A DNA stretch of 62,296 nt, taken from Verrucomicrobiota bacterium (GTDB lineage: Bacteria; Verrucomicrobiota; Verrucomicrobiia; Limisphaerales; SIBE01). This document shows positions 17,953 through 28,429 of this stretch, piece by piece. Position 1 is the stretch's first letter. The number at the start of each line of letters is the position of its first letter. Position numbers and translations under genes: made by a program. The notes under the pieces are model-generated. The model was not told the DNA's origin and did not search any database. It saw only the letters and a list, made by a program, of their open reading frames with translations. Where the stretch lies: contig JAIPJX010000010.1 of assembly GCA_021733945.1 (NCBI GenBank), positions 1 through 62,296 of the forward strand. Direction: 5' to 3'.

Positions 17953-19053
17953 ATGGGTCTGAAAATCAAAGGTGTTCGATGGAGAGAGCTGCCTCGCCTG
18001 GTTCGAGGTTTGTGCGGTTGCGCGTGTCTGCTGACAGGGTTGTCGGCCGGGGCGGCAGAGCTGGCGTTTGATTTTGAGTCAACCGATCCTGGGGCTGTTC
18101 CCGCCGGGTTCCAGAGTGTGTTATCCGGAACTGGTTCACCCGGGAACTGGAGTGTGATGGCCACGGAGGTTGCCCCCCGACTTGCGCCGTTGACGTCGAA
18201 GGCGCAACCGGAGAGACGAAGGGTGCTGGCCCAGTTGTCCGAAGACATCACAGACGAACGCTTCCCGATGCTGTTGTATGACGATCAGGAGTTCGGGGAC
18301 TTCGAATTCACCACCCGGTTCATGAATGTGCGGGGTGCGTTTGAGCAGATGGCGGGATTGGCGTTCCGCGTTGTGGACGAGAACAATTACTATTACGTCC
18401 GGGCCAGTTCGATCGGGAGCACCTTTCGGTTCTTCAAGGTGGTCAAGGGGCTTCGCAGTGATGCGATCGGCGTGGATCTGGAGATCCCGCGGGGGCAATG
18501 GCACGAGATGTCGGTTCGTTGCCACGGGAATCAAATTGAATGTTTTCTCAACGGCAAGCAGGTTATTCCGACCATCACCGATAATTCTTTCATTGCGGGA
18601 AGGGTGGGTTTTTGGACGAAATCGGATGCGGTGGCGTATTTCACGGATGCCCATCTGTCGTTCACGCCGCGTGAAACCACTGGAGAAGTGTTGATTCGGG
18701 AGGCTCTGCGCCAGTATCCCCGCACCCTGGAGATCCGCATTTATGCGGCGCGGGATCGTGCTGCGGGGCAGATCAAGGTGATTGCCAGCAGCGATCCTTC
18801 GATGTTGAACATGGAAGGGGGCGATGTGGAACGGAAGGTCGTCGAGTCAGGCGCGACCTTCTACGGCAAATCCGATGGGGGAGGGATCGTGACGCTGCCG
18901 CTGCGGGATCGCAACGGCGAGCCGATTGCTGCGGCGCGCTTTGTGATCAAATCGTTCCGGGGTCAAACCGAGGCCAACGCGATCACGAGGGTCGTGCCGA
19001 TACGCCAGTTGATGGAAGAGCGGTTGCGATCGCACCGTCAGTTGTTCGAGTAG
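17953..19053 (+). CDS. Secreted concanavalin-like (DUF1080/LamG-type) domain protein
   Basis: A 366-residue exported protein. Signal peptide: RGLCGCACLLTGLSAGAAE region after a basic start. The mature part has a jelly-roll beta-sandwich typical of the 3-keto-disaccharide hydrolase/DUF1080 and laminin-G-like group: LAFDFESTDPGAVPAGF, a DFEFTTRF strand, GLAFRVVDENNYYYVRAS, GQWHEMSVRCHGNQIECFLNG and GRVGFWTKSDAVAYFTD. The last ~120 residues form a separate domain with a Cys-less beta pattern that I cannot name. ATG 17953 was chosen because the upstream in-frame part lies in repeat DNA. It ends 2 bp before the convergent gene. Carbohydrate binding is likely; activity is unproven. Confidence 0.75.
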   Translation: MGLKIKGVRWRELPRLVRGLCGCACLLTGLSAGAAELAFDFESTDPGAVPAGFQSVLSGTGSPGNWSVMATEVAPRLAPLTSKAQPERRRVLAQLSEDITDERFPMLLYDDQEFGDFEFTTRFMNVRGAFEQMAGLAFRVVDENNYYYVRASSIGSTFRFFKVVKGLRSDAIGVDLEIPRGQWHEMSVRCHGNQIECFLNGKQVIPTITDNSFIAGRVGFWTKSDAVAYFTDAHLSFTPRETTGEVLIREALRQYPRTLEIRIYAARDRAAGQIKVIASSDPSMLNMEGGDVERKVVESGATFYGKSDGGGIVTLPLRDRNGEPIAAARFVIKSFRGQTEANAITRVVPIRQLMEERLRSHRQLFE

Positions 19054-19055
19054 GA

Positions 19056-19952
19056 TTATTTGGGCGGGGCCGTGTTGTCGGCAATCGGGACCCTGGGATC
19101 TTCGTTGAAGATTTCCAGTTTCGTAGGCGGCGGCAGATCGTCGGACGTGATCCTGCGTTGTCCACCGGATACGGAGATTCGGCCGTTTTCCGCAGCCTGC
19201 AGTCTGGGGCGTGTATTCGAGTAATCATAGGTCTCGCGGGAGATCAGCAACCCGTCGGGATTGATCATCGAATACGTGAAGCGTCGGGCACCGGTCTGGT
19301 AGAGGAGGTGAATGTTGCTGTATTGATCGATTTGAGGTTCGGGTTTGCTGAACGAAACCATTGGACCAACCGGGAATACCCGGATCACCTTCGATTCGGA
19401 CGGATTGGACACCTGAAAATAAAGCATGAGCTGGCGCTGGTGGATCGTCTGCAAAAGCATGTACTGCCGCACCTCCGGGACGGACGCGGCGGCATCGGGA
19501 AGGAGGGGCACCCCGAAATCCTGGGACCAGAGTTTGGTGCCGGAGACGATGTCAAATTCGGCCGGCTTGCTCTTCATCTCCAGGTTCCACTGGGGAATGT
19601 TGACAATTGCGGTGACTGAGTAGTGATCCGGCATGGACAGGTCGAAATAGGGCGCAAGGTCGACCGGTTTCACGCCGACCTTGGAGGAGTCGAGTGTGTA
19701 ATTGCCGGTGACGGGAACCGGTTCCATGGAGGCGACGATCCGGTTGTTCTGTCCCTCGACATGGAACGTGAGCCAGTTTGCCCTGTCACCCAGGACAAGC
19801 GCTTGTCCGGAAAGGTTCGTGACCCGAACATTGACGACCAGCGATTCGTGGGGCAGGAAAAATTTCTGATCCATTTCTATCTCGACGGAGACCTGACTCC
19901 GGACGAGTGGGGCCCAAGCCACCATGAATGCGAGCATTGCTAGGATTCTCAT
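19056..19952 (-). CDS. Secreted protein of unknown function
   Basis: A 298-residue protein with a signal peptide (MRILAMLAFMVAWAPLVRSQ, cut likely after RSQ or VRS). The mature part begins with VSVEIEMDQKFFLPHESLVVNVRVTN, an immunoglobulin-like beta-sandwich pattern, and includes a second beta-rich half (QLMLYFQVSNPSESKVIRVFPV, and HLLYQTGARRFTYSMINPDG). The end is Pro-rich and probably disordered. No enzyme motif is present. It lies 4 bp after the decayed glycosyltransferase 9 gene on the same strand. Only the secreted beta-sandwich character can be supported. Confidence 0.65.
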   Translation of the reverse strand: MRILAMLAFMVAWAPLVRSQVSVEIEMDQKFFLPHESLVVNVRVTNLSGQALVLGDRANWLTFHVEGQNNRIVASMEPVPVTGNYTLDSSKVGVKPVDLAPYFDLSMPDHYSVTAIVNIPQWNLEMKSKPAEFDIVSGTKLWSQDFGVPLLPDAAASVPEVRQYMLLQTIHQRQLMLYFQVSNPSESKVIRVFPVGPMVSFSKPEPQIDQYSNIHLLYQTGARRFTYSMINPDGLLISRETYDYSNTRPRLQAAENGRISVSGGQRRITSDDLPPPTKLEIFNEDPRVPIADNTAPPK

Positions 19953-19956
19953 GAAA

Positions 19957-20383
19957 TCAGTCTAGTCCTGAAAGGTGCGGGTGCAAGTGGCAATTCGGAG
20001 GCCCGGCGAGCCGGGTTTCGACCGCCGCGAGGACCCTGGCGGGGGTGATCCGGTGCAGGCATTCCAGTGGAATCGGACTCGAACACCACGGCTTCATGCA
20101 GGGAGCGCAGTCCGGGGGGGCCCTCAGGACTCCTTCCAGTTGGTGCAGGGGACCTGTTCGCCGGGGTTCCGTGGGGCCAAAGATGGAGACGACGGGACGC
20201 TTGAGAGCGGCGGCGATGTGCATGGGACCAGCATCGTTCGTGACGAGCAGGCGGCTGAGTCGGATCCTGATTGAGCCACCAGAAGACCTCGCTTCGGGGT
20301 TGGTGGAGTTTGATCAGCCTCAGGACGGGAAGTGCCTGGATCACGTCTCCCAGATCGTTCGGTTTGAGAATCAGGATTTTCAT
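19957..20383 (-). pseudogene. Decayed ADP-heptose:LPS heptosyltransferase (glycosyltransferase family 9)
   Basis: The first ~37 codons from ATG 20383 read MKILILKPNDLGDVIQALPV and VLRLIKLHQPRSEVFWWL, the family's N-terminal signature. After about residue 38 the frame is wrong, but shifting one base restores LSRLLVTNDAGPMHIAAAL and VVSIFGPTEPRRTGP, the family's C-terminal donor-binding segment, which runs to a stop at 19957. A normal gene is about 350 codons; roughly 200 codons of the middle are gone and the junction also breaks the frame. The remnant sits 90 bp after a phosphoesterase gene in an apparent operon. It is a clear relic of an internal deletion. Confidence 0.85.
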
Positions 20384-20473
20384 CGGTCCGCAGCCTCACG
20401 ACGGAACCGAAGCCCCGGGGGCACCCGGGGAAAAGGGAGGTGCCATGGTCCGAGAGACCGTCCCGTGATTGCT

Positions 20474-21196
20474 CTATTTGCCGTGCGCGAGGCGTTCGGC
20501 CAGGCGTTCGGGCAGACCAGCGGCCCGGATTTTTGCCTGTGTGGCGGCGATGTCGTAGTCGAGGCGTCGGAGTTCGATGCTACCTTCGTCGAGATCGTAG
20601 ATGACATACGTGGCCTTGGCCACGCCGTCGCGGGATTGGCCGACGCTGCCGACGTTGACAAAATACTTGCGGCCCGGCTCGGTCTTGAACTTCGAGTAGG
20701 TTCCGCCCCGCACGACGGTATCCCTCACAAAAGCGACCGGCACATGAGTGTGGCCGAAGAAACAGACGTTGGTGTTCTGGTAGGTGAAACTGGCGGCAGC
20801 GGCCAGTTTGTCGAAGACGTAACCCCAGCGCTGGGGACCGTCGAGAGTGGCATGAACGATCGAGAAGCTTGCCAGAAGACGGAGGTATTTGAGTTCCCGG
20901 AGCCACTGCTGGTCTTCTTCGGTCAGTTGCTGGCGGGTCCAGTTGACGGCTTCGGCAGCGTGGGGGTTGAATCCCTCCAGATCGGAATCGATGCTGCAGT
21001 ATTCGTCGTGGTTGCCCTTGACGCACGGCATGCCCATCGAACGGACGATGTCGAGACACTCCTTGGGGTTGGCGTTGTATCCGACGACATCGCCCAGGCA
21101 GGCGTAGTGGGTGCAATTCTGGGCTTTGGTATCCTCAAGGACCACCTGCAAAGCTTCCAAGTTTGCGTGGATATCGGCGATGATGGCGTACTTCAT
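20474..21196 (-). CDS. Calcineurin-like metallophosphoesterase (YfcE/MJ0936-like)
   Basis: A 240-residue cytosolic metallo-phosphoesterase. The dimetal site motifs are all present in order: DIHANLEAL (D-x-H), CLGDVVGYNANPKECLD (G-D), VKGNHDEYC (G-N-H-D) and FFGHTHVPVAF (G-H-T-H). The spacing GDVVGYNA plus ACLGD is characteristic of the MJ0936/DR1281-type subgroup that acts on phosphodiesters or phosphoproteins. Length fits. The last ~40 residues form a helical tail (AATQAKIRAAGLPERLAERL). It follows acylphosphatase by 22 bp and precedes the decayed glycosyltransferase, so the three probably share a promoter upstream of 21497. Confidence 0.88.
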   Translation of the reverse strand: MKYAIIADIHANLEALQVVLEDTKAQNCTHYACLGDVVGYNANPKECLDIVRSMGMPCVKGNHDEYCSIDSDLEGFNPHAAEAVNWTRQQLTEEDQQWLRELKYLRLLASFSIVHATLDGPQRWGYVFDKLAAAASFTYQNTNVCFFGHTHVPVAFVRDTVVRGGTYSKFKTEPGRKYFVNVGSVGQSRDGVAKATYVIYDLDEGSIELRRLDYDIAATQAKIRAAGLPERLAERLAHGK

Positions 21197-21218
21197 CTGT
21201 CTTCTATCCTAAAATCAA

Positions 21219-21497
21219 TTATCCGATGATTTGAAACCCTTTGAACTCATTTTTGGGTTCGTTCCAATTTGTTTCTTCATTTCGAATCAGGCTGCCAAGC
21301 TCAGATTCCCTAATTATCTTCTGAAATTCCTGCAATTCTTCCTTCGTGCCTTCCGCAACCAGCTCCACCCGGCCGTCTGCCAGGTTGCGCACGCTTCCCA
21401 GCACCTCGAAACCGGCCGCGAGGTTTTTGACGCGATACCGAAATCCGACCCCTTGAACGCGTCCCGAATAGTAGGCCTGCAATTGGCATCGACTCAT
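21219..21497 (-). CDS. acyP: Acylphosphatase
   Basis: A 92-residue enzyme that hydrolyses acyl phosphates such as carbamoyl phosphate and 1,3-bisphosphoglycerate. It carries the classic GRVQGVGFRYRV loop with the active-site Arg, and VRNLADGRVELVAEG with the catalytic Asn. Length equals the family's usual 90-100 residues. The C-terminal end (FKGFQIIG) is a normal final strand. It is the first gene of a minus-strand unit with the phosphoesterase. Confidence 0.92.
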   Translation of the reverse strand: MSRCQLQAYYSGRVQGVGFRYRVKNLAAGFEVLGSVRNLADGRVELVAEGTKEELQEFQKIIRESELGSLIRNEETNWNEPKNEFKGFQIIG

Positions 21498-21815
21498 ACG
21501 TTCCCGTCCGGTCGTGTCACCACGCCGGACCTCGAATGTTTTTGGACACTTGCCAAGTCAGTGGATAAAGCCACACACGATCGCTTCGGCGCAAGTTCAA
21601 TCTTTTACCCTCAGCGAATGGTTCCGGCAACCCTATTCCGGAAAGACAGACTCAGGCTTGCCACAGAAGCGCGAGTCTGGTCTGCTCAGGCTCTTCGAGG
21701 GGCGCGGTTGTCGGGTGCCAGGCTCCTTGAATCGACGGCGGTCCCCGTGTCGGAGACACGCCGAGATCTGTGTGACTGGGTAGGTCGCGCATGCGCCCGG
21801 GTTACTGGAATTAAA
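21498..21815. other. Intergenic region between divergent acyP and pilN-like genes
   Basis: A 318-bp stretch without a credible gene; an in-frame opening ahead of the PilN-like gene continues through it but shows no family sequence. It should hold promoters for both directions. I saw no tRNA, riboswitch or clear terminator. Confidence 0.5.
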
Positions 21816-22691
21816 ATGCCGATTCGGATCAACCTTCTCGCCGAACAGCAAGCCGCCGAAGAGGCGCGTCGGCGGGATCCCGTCAAACGATCCGCCTGGT
21901 GCGGGGGCGCTGCCGTGGTGTTGGTATTGCTCTGGTGCGTGGTCATGCAGCTCAAGGTGGGTGGCGCGCGGTCGGAGTATGCGGCGCTGGACCTTAAATG
22001 GAAGGGGATGGAATCCAATCTGCTCCAGAGCTCAAACGCTCTGATGCGGCTGGTGGATGTCAGCAGTCGCCTGGATTCCCTGCAGAGTCATTCGACCAAC
22101 CGGTTTCTGTGGGCCAACGTGCTCAACGCGCTTCAGCATACCGTGGATCCCCAGGTGCGGGTGGTTGCTCTGGAGGGACGGAGTCTGGCCAAGTTGCAGG
22201 CCGGCACGGTGGTGTCCTCGAATATCATTGGTCCGAAGCCTGCGAGCAGCTGGTTGCCGTGGGCGGAGCAGGTTTCAACCCGGAACATTCCCGAGGAGGG
22301 GCGCGCTGCCATGGGGTTGTTGACCAACCGGGCGGATCTGTTGCCCTATCAATCGATGCTGTCCCCCGGGATGACCGTCACGACCAACCTCTTCGGAATG
22401 GTCGCTGCGAAGATCGAGATTGTGAAGCCGGACACGGTCACGGAGCGCATTGGGGTGACGATCCGAGCCCGCGATTACAGCACTCCTCCCGGCAGTCATG
22501 TGGATCGTTTCTTCGCGGCGGTGACCAATGCGCCGTTTTTCCGGAACCTGTTGAGCGAAACCAACAGCAGTGTGCAGCCGGAATCGATTCAGCCCCGGGT
22601 CGACACGACCGACCTGATAGCGCCGACCGCGCCTTATATTCCGTTGACGATCGATCTCCACCTTCCTCCGAGGATACGCGCCAATGAGTAA
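21816..22691 (+). CDS. PilN-like type IV pilus/type II secretion assembly protein
   Basis: A 291-residue inner-membrane protein. It begins MPIRINLLAEQQAAEEARRR, the N-terminal peptide by which PilN binds PilM, then one transmembrane helix (residues ~27-46, AAVVLVLLWCVV), then a short coiled coil and a periplasmic domain. ATG 21816 is preceded by GGA and gives the conserved start; the open frame upstream is not family sequence. It overlaps the PilO-like gene by 8 bp. The typical pilM gene is absent upstream, and no pilP or pilQ follows. The periplasmic part is longer than in standard PilN (about 180 residues). It may serve a specialised pilus or secretion machine. Confidence 0.7.
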   Translation: MPIRINLLAEQQAAEEARRRDPVKRSAWCGGAAVVLVLLWCVVMQLKVGGARSEYAALDLKWKGMESNLLQSSNALMRLVDVSSRLDSLQSHSTNRFLWANVLNALQHTVDPQVRVVALEGRSLAKLQAGTVVSSNIIGPKPASSWLPWAEQVSTRNIPEEGRAAMGLLTNRADLLPYQSMLSPGMTVTTNLFGMVAAKIEIVKPDTVTERIGVTIRARDYSTPPGSHVDRFFAAVTNAPFFRNLLSETNSSVQPESIQPRVDTTDLIAPTAPYIPLTIDLHLPPRIRANE

Positions 22692-23328
22692 GCTTTCCCA
22701 GGAGAAGAAGAATCAGATCACCCTGGTGGTGGTGGGCACGCTCGCCGTGTGTCTGGGGCTTTGGTATGTCGTGATCGGCTCGCAGAGCGAGCAGTTGACC
22801 AAACAGAAGGATGAAATCTCGAAGCTGGATTCGAAGATTTATCAGGCCGAAAGCCGGATCCGGCGCGCGCGGTTGGTGCAGTCCGAATTGGAAGAACTGC
22901 AGGCCCGGTTGGAGGAGCGCGAGGCAAACCTGATCCCGGTCGAACAGCTGAACGGTCGGAAATGGCTTTACGACAAGCTTGTCAACTTCATCAAGGATCA
23001 ATACGACGTGCAGTTGACCAATTTGAGCAACGAACCGGTGCTCGACAATGAGCAGCTGCTGCTGCCTCGGTTTGATTATTCTGCGGCTGTGTACAGGGTG
23101 GAGGTGCATGCGTTTTACCATGAACTGGGAAGGTTCCTGGCCGATTTTGAAAATTCATTCCCATTGATGCGCATCCAGAAGATCTCGGTCTGGCCCATTG
23201 CGACAGCCAAAGAATCGGTTTCTGGATTGGTGGTGGATACCCCTGAAGAGATACTCAACTCGCAGGAGATCGAACGACTCAACATCCAGCTGGATGTGGT
23301 GCTTCTCTACCGACCGCACGGCAGCTGA
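22684..23328 (+). CDS. PilO-like assembly protein
   Basis: A 214-residue membrane protein with a short cytoplasmic start (MSKLSQEKKN), one transmembrane helix (TLVVVGTLAVCLGLWYVVIG), a coiled coil (residues ~35-85, QKDEISKLDSKIYQAESRI) and a C-terminal ferredoxin-like domain (VEVHAFYHELGRFLADFENS). This order matches PilO, which pairs with PilN in the alignment subcomplex. The start overlaps the PilN-like stop (ATGAGTAA), with a good GAGGA site upstream, indicating coupled translation and probably a heterodimer. The next gene downstream (gltB) is unrelated, so the pair stands alone. Confidence 0.75.
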   Translation: MSKLSQEKKNQITLVVVGTLAVCLGLWYVVIGSQSEQLTKQKDEISKLDSKIYQAESRIRRARLVQSELEELQARLEEREANLIPVEQLNGRKWLYDKLVNFIKDQYDVQLTNLSNEPVLDNEQLLLPRFDYSAAVYRVEVHAFYHELGRFLADFENSFPLMRIQKISVWPIATAKESVSGLVVDTPEEILNSQEIERLNIQLDVVLLYRPHGS

Positions 23329-23711
23329 CCCGGCCACGCCCGCGGGGATCGCGGTCTGCCGGTTCTGTGATCCCGGCTGGTTTTCGGAACCGGACGCTGT
23401 TTTTTTTGGTGTTCCGCGAGGGTTTTAGTTTGCGGGTTTTCGTGAAAAGAGCGAAGAAGCGGCTGGTCAGAGGGGCTGATGAACGGTTGTGGCGGACGAT
23501 GCTTGGGCTCGGGGGTGTGTTTGGAAATCATGTAACATGTTTGAATAGTGATGGTTGCGGGAATGCGGGATGCCATTGGGTTCGAATTTGTGAAATTTCC
23601 GGGCTAGGGGATTGCTTCGGGAGCGACTTTTCGTAAATAGTAGAAAAATTTTATTCAAAAACAGTGATGGGGCTGCTTACATCTCGCACCCAAATAACGA
23701 GAAACGACAAA
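23329..23711. other. Intergenic leader of gltB
   Basis: A 383-bp region with no gene. It becomes AT-rich toward its end. TTGCTT (23612-23617) and TAAATA (23634-23639), 16 bases apart, are a weak promoter candidate for gltBD. A short dyad CATGTAACATG occurs near 23534. Nothing else was found. Confidence 0.35.
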
Positions 23712-26700
23712 ATGACCGAAGGCCAAAAGAAACCAATGCTCAGAGCGCCAGGAAAACAGGGCCTCTACGATCCCCAGTTTGAGCACGACGCATGTGGCGT
23801 CGGCTTTGTCGTGCACATGAAGGGGAAGAAATCGCACGAGATCGTGCGGCAGGGCATTACGATCCTGATGAATCTGAATCATCGGGGTGCCTGCGGGTGT
23901 GAGGTGAACACCGGAGATGGTGCAGGCATATTGCTCCAGGTGCCGGACGCGTTTTACCAGAAAACCATGGCGGGCACCGGAGTCGACCTGCCGGGGGCTG
24001 GCGAATACGGCACCGGTATTTTCTATTTTCCGCAGGAGACCCGCCGGAGAAGCAACTGCGAAACGATTTTTGAAAAGATCGTGGCCGAGGAGGGGCAGAT
24101 CTTTCTCGGCTGGCGGTCGGTGCCCACCGACAACAGTTCCCTCGGTGCCACGGCCCTGGCCTGCGAACCCGTCATGCGCCAACCGTTCATCGCGAAGGGT
24201 GCCGGGATCAAGTCCACCCTGGAGTTTGAACGCAAGCTTTACGTCATTCGCAAACGGGCGTCCCGGGCGATCCGGTATTCCAAGGTGAAGGGCGGAGAAT
24301 TTTTCTACGTTGGCAGTCTTTCCTGCAAGACGATTGTTTACAAGGGCATGCTCCTGACCGAGCAGTTGCGGGACTACTATCCGGATTTGAACGATCCGGC
24401 CATGGAATCGGCGCTGGCCCTGGTGCACTCGCGTTTCAGCACGAACACCTTCCCAAGCTGGCATCGAAGCCATCCCTATCGCTACATGGCGCACAACGGG
24501 GAGATCAACACCCTGCGCGGCAACATCAACTGGATGCATGCCCGCCAGGCCATGTTCGAGTCCGACGTTTTTGGTGATGATATCCGGAATATTCTCCCGA
24601 TCATCGCCGCCGATGGAAGTGATTCGGCGATCTTCGACAATGCCATGGAACTGCTCGTTCTGGCGGGACGTTCCATGCCGCATGCGGCAATGATGATGAT
24701 CCCGGAGCCGTGGACCAACCACGAGACCATGGATCCCAAGCTGCGTGCTTTCTACGAATATCACAGCTGTCTGATGGAGCCGTGGGATGGACCCGCATCC
24801 ATCGCGTTTACAGACGGGGTGCAGATGGGCGCGGTTTTGGACCGCAACGGACTTCGGCCGTCGCGCTATTATGTGACCAAGGACGACCTCGTCATCATGG
24901 CGTCTGAAGTGGGGGTTCTGGACGTGCCGCCCGAACAGGTCTTGTACAAGGGAAGATTGCAGCCGGGCCGGATGTTCCTCGTGGACACCGAGCAGGGCCG
25001 CATTATTGCCGACGAGGAGATCAAGGAGAAGATCTGTTCGGAGCATCCGTATCAGCAATGGCTTCAGGAGCACATGGTGGAGCTGGCCGATATTGAGGAC
25101 GCCCCGTTTCTTCCGGAGCCGAGCCACGAGACGGTGCTGCAAAGGCAGCTGGCCTTCGGGTACAGCTTTGAGGATCTGCGGATCATGCTGGCGCCGATGG
25201 CGAAGGACGGCATTGATCCGGTGGGATCGATGGGAACGGACACGCCCCTGGCGGTGCTGTCTGATAAATCCCAGAATCTGTACAACTATTTCCACCAGCT
25301 GTTCGCGCAGGTCACCAACCCGCCGATCGACTGTATTCGCGAGGAGATCGTCACGTCCACCGAGACGACCATTGGCAGCGAGGGCAACCTGCTCAACGCC
25401 CGGCCGGAAAGCTGCCGGTTGATCGAGCTCAAGACTCCGATCCTCACGAACGAAGAATTCGCCAAGCTCAAGCATGTTTCCGGCAGGGGCTTCAAGTCGA
25501 TCACGCTGGACATGGTCTACCGTGTCAGCTCCGGATCCGTGGGGCTCGAACGTGCTCTGGACCGGTTGTTCGCAAAGGCCGACAAGGCGATCGCAGACGG
25601 CGTCAACATCATCATCCTGTCCGACCGCGGCATCAGCAAAACCAACGCCGCGATGCCGGCGTTGCTGGCCGTGGCCGGATTGCACCATCACCTGATCCGC
25701 AGGGGAACCCGGACCCGGGTTGGTCTCGTGCTGGAATCGGGCGAACCGCGCACGGTGCAGCATTTCTCCGTGCTCATCGGTTACGGCTGCGGTGCCATCA
25801 ACCCGTACCTCGCCTTCGAGACGATCGACGACATGATTCGCCAGGGCCTGCTGCCCGAGATGAAGCATTCGGATGCCTGCAAGAATTTCGTTAAGGCGGC
25901 CGTCAAGGGTGTGGTCAAGGTGATTTCCAAGATGGGCATTTCGACCATCCAGAGCTATCGCGGCGCGCAGATCTTCGAGGCGATCGGCCTGAACAAGGAT
26001 GTGATCGACAAATATTTTACGTGGACCCCCTCGCGCGTCGGCGGCATCGGCATGGATGTGATCACCCGCGAAGTGGAAATGCGGCATCGGCAGGCGTTCC
26101 CGGACCGGAAGGTCGACGGGCATGTGCTCGATGTGGGTGGCAATTTTCAGTGGCGCAAGGGCGGGGAGTACCACCTGTTTAATCCGGAAACCGTTCACAA
26201 CCTCCAGAAAGCCTGTCGCAACGCCGATTACGGCGCTTTCAAGGCGTATTCCTCGAAGGTCAACGAGCAGAGCGAACAACATTGTACGCTCCGGGGCCTG
26301 CTCGGATTCAAGACATCCAATCCGATTTCGATCGACGAAGTGGAGCCGATTGAGGAGATCCTGAAACGGTTCAAAACCGGTGCGATGTCCTATGGATCGA
26401 TCAGCAAGGAGGCGCATGAGTCTCTGGCGATCGCGATGAACCGGATTGGCGGCAAGAGCAATACCGGTGAAGGCGGTGAAGATCCGAATCGGTACACGCC
26501 CGACGCCAACGGTGATTCGCGGAACAGCGCGATCAAGCAGGTGGCTTCCGGTCGTTTCGGTGTGACCAGTCATTATCTGGTCAACGCCAAGGAATTGCAG
26601 ATCAAGATGGCCCAGGGTGCCAAACCCGGCGAAGGCGGCCAGCTGCCCGGCGGCAAGGTGTATCCCTGGATCGCGAAGGTCCGGCATTCCACCCCGGGTG

Positions 26701-28325
26701 TCGGGTTGATCTCGCCTCCGCCGCACCATGACATCTACTCGATTGAGGATCTGGCCGAGCTGATCCATGATCTCAAGAACGCCAACCACCACGCGCGGAT
26801 CTGCGTCAAACTCGTGTCCGAGGTCGGGGTGGGAACCATCGCCGCCGGGGTTGCCAAAGCCCATGCCGACGTGGTGTTGATCAGTGGGTTCGATGGTGGC
26901 ACCGGCGCTTCGCCCTTGACGAGCCTCAAGCACGCGGGAATTCCGTGGGAGCTTGGCCTGGCCGAGACGCATCAGGTTCTGGTCATGAACAATCTCCGGA
27001 GCCGCATTGCCGTCGAGACGGACGGACAGCTCAAGACCGGACGCGATGTGGTGATCGCCGCATTGTTGGGTGCCGAGGAGTTTGGGTTCGCGACCGCGCC
27101 ATTGGTGGCGCTGGGCTGCATCATGATGCGGGTTTGTCACCTGAACACCTGCCCGGTCGGGGTGGCGACGCAAAACCCCGAACTGCGGAAGCGCTTCACG
27201 GGCGATCCGGCTCACGCGGTTAATTTCATGCGCTTCATCGCCACGGAAATGCGCGAGATCATGGCCGAACTCGGCTTCCGTACGCTCAACGAAATGATCG
27301 GACGCACCGATCGTCTCGAGGCGAAGACTGCGGTGGATCACTGGAAGGCCAAGGGATTGGATTTCAGCAACATTTTGTTCCAGCCCCAAGTTGGACCCGA
27401 GGTCGGGCGGTACTGCCAGATCAAACAGGATCACGGTTTGGACCGGGCTCTGGACAACACGCTCCTGCTCAAGATCTGCGAACCGGCGCTGGAGCGCGGC
27501 GAGAAGGTCACGGCCGAGCTGCCCATTTCCAACGTCAACCGGGTGGTCGGGACAATCGTCGGCAGCGAACTGAGTCGGCGGTACGGTGTTGAGGGCCTTC
27601 CCGAAGACACCATTCGGATTCATTTCAAGGGAAGCGCCGGTCAGAGTTTCGGTGCGTTTATGCCCAAAGGCATGACCTTCACCCTGGAAGGCGACGCCAA
27701 CGATTACGTTGGCAAGGGTTTGTCCGGGGGCAGGATCATTCTGTATCCGCCGGCCGGGGCGACGTTTGTTCCGGAGGAGAACATCATCGTCGGCAATGTG
27801 GCGTTGTATGGCGCGACTGCCGGGGAGGTTTATATTCGCGGCATGGCGGGCGAACGGTTTGGTGTTCGCAACAGCGGTGTGACCGCCGTGGTGGAAGCCG
27901 TGGGAGATCATGCCTGCGAATACATGACCGGGGGACGGGTGGTGGTGCTTGGCGAGACCGGCCGCAATTTCGCGGCTGGAATGTCCGGAGGCATCGCCTA
28001 CATCCTCGATGAGAAGGGGACTTTCCCGAGCCATTGCAATACGCAGATGGTCGGGTTGGAGTCGGTTGAGGATTCCCAGGAGATCGAGGAACTCCGTGGG
28101 ATCATTCAGCGACATGCCGAATTGACCCAGAGCGATCGTGCCAAGAGCGTGATCGCCAATTGGGAGGCCATGGTGCCGAAGTTCGTCAAGGTCATGCCGC
28201 GGGATTACAAACGCATGCTCGAATCCATCAAACGGGTGACCGACACCGGCTTGAGTGGTGAGGAGGCGGTGATGGCTGCTTTCGAGGACAACTCCCGCGA
28301 TGTCTCCCGAGTGGGTGGAGGATAG
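23712..28325 (+). CDS. gltB: Glutamate synthase large subunit
   Basis: About 1537 residues, the ammonia-assimilating GOGAT alpha subunit, which moves the glutamine amide onto 2-oxoglutarate. A ~27-residue propeptide precedes the N-terminal nucleophile Cys28 ([10 protein letters not shown]). The class II amidotransferase domain shows [19 protein letters not shown] and [11 protein letters not shown]. The FMN-binding synthase domain has [25 protein letters not shown] and the 3Fe-4S cysteines C1136, C1142 and C1147 ([12 protein letters not shown]). The end is the GXGXG beta-helix domain ([20 protein letters not shown]). A start at GTG 23664 is also open, but ATG 23712 sits nearer the usual propeptide length. 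It is followed by gltD after 104 bp. Confidence 0.96.
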   Translation: MTEGQKKPMLRAPGKQGLYDPQFEHDACGVGFVVHMKGKKSHEIVRQGITILMNLNHRGACGCEVNTGDGAGILLQVPDAFYQKTMAGTGVDLPGAGEYGTGIFYFPQETRRRSNCETIFEKIVAEEGQIFLGWRSVPTDNSSLGATALACEPVMRQPFIAKGAGIKSTLEFERKLYVIRKRASRAIRYSKVKGGEFFYVGSLSCKTIVYKGMLLTEQLRDYYPDLNDPAMESALALVHSRFSTNTFPSWHRSHPYRYMAHNGEINTLRGNINWMHARQAMFESDVFGDDIRNILPIIAADGSDSAIFDNAMELLVLAGRSMPHAAMMMIPEPWTNHETMDPKLRAFYEYHSCLMEPWDGPASIAFTDGVQMGAVLDRNGLRPSRYYVTKDDLVIMASEVGVLDVPPEQVLYKGRLQPGRMFLVDTEQGRIIADEEIKEKICSEHPYQQWLQEHMVELADIEDAPFLPEPSHETVLQRQLAFGYSFEDLRIMLAPMAKDGIDPVGSMGTDTPLAVLSDKSQNLYNYFHQLFAQVTNPPIDCIREEIVTSTETTIGSEGNLLNARPESCRLIELKTPILTNEEFAKLKHVSGRGFKSITLDMVYRVSSGSVGLERALDRLFAKADKAIADGVNIIILSDRGISKTNAAMPALLAVAGLHHHLIRRGTRTRVGLVLESGEPRTVQHFSVLIGYGCGAINPYLAFETIDDMIRQGLLPEMKHSDACKNFVKAAVKGVVKVISKMGISTIQSYRGAQIFEAIGLNKDVIDKYFTWTPSRVGGIGMDVITREVEMRHRQAFPDRKVDGHVLDVGGNFQWRKGGEYHLFNPETVHNLQKACRNADYGAFKAYSSKVNEQSEQHCTLRGLLGFKTSNPISIDEVEPIEEILKRFKTGAMSYGSISKEAHESLAIAMNRIGGKSNTGEGGEDPNRYTPDANGDSRNSAIKQVASGRFGVTSHYLVNAKELQIKMAQGAKPGEGGQLPGGKVYPWIAKVRHSTPGVGLISPPPHHDIYSIEDLAELIHDLKNANHHARICVKLVSEVGVGTIAAGVAKAHADVVLISGFDGGTGASPLTSLKHAGIPWELGLAETHQVLVMNNLRSRIAVETDGQLKTGRDVVIAALLGAEEFGFATAPLVALGCIMMRVCHLNTCPVGVATQNPELRKRFTGDPAHAVNFMRFIATEMREIMAELGFRTLNEMIGRTDRLEAKTAVDHWKAKGLDFSNILFQPQVGPEVGRYCQIKQDHGLDRALDNTLLLKICEPALERGEKVTAELPISNVNRVVGTIVGSELSRRYGVEGLPEDTIRIHFKGSAGQSFGAFMPKGMTFTLEGDANDYVGKGLSGGRIILYPPAGATFVPEENIIVGNVALYGATAGEVYIRGMAGERFGVRNSGVTAVVEAVGDHACEYMTGGRVVVLGETGRNFAAGMSGGIAYILDEKGTFPSHCNTQMVGLESVEDSQEIEELRGIIQRHAELTQSDRAKSVIANWEAMVPKFVKVMPRDYKRMLESIKRVTDTGLSGEEAVMAAFEDNSRDVSRVGGG

Positions 28326-28429
28326 ACCCGGAGCGTATTTATGAGTCGTTTCGACCGGACGACGGGTGAGCCCGCCGGGGACCCGGTGGGACGGAACAGT
28401 GTTCGGATCAAGTTTAATTATTATTAGGA

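Noticed and set aside
21498-21815. Possible tRNA gene or pilM remnant between acyP and the PilN-like gene
   Set aside because: No cloverleaf, no T-loop consensus and no PilM motifs in any frame.
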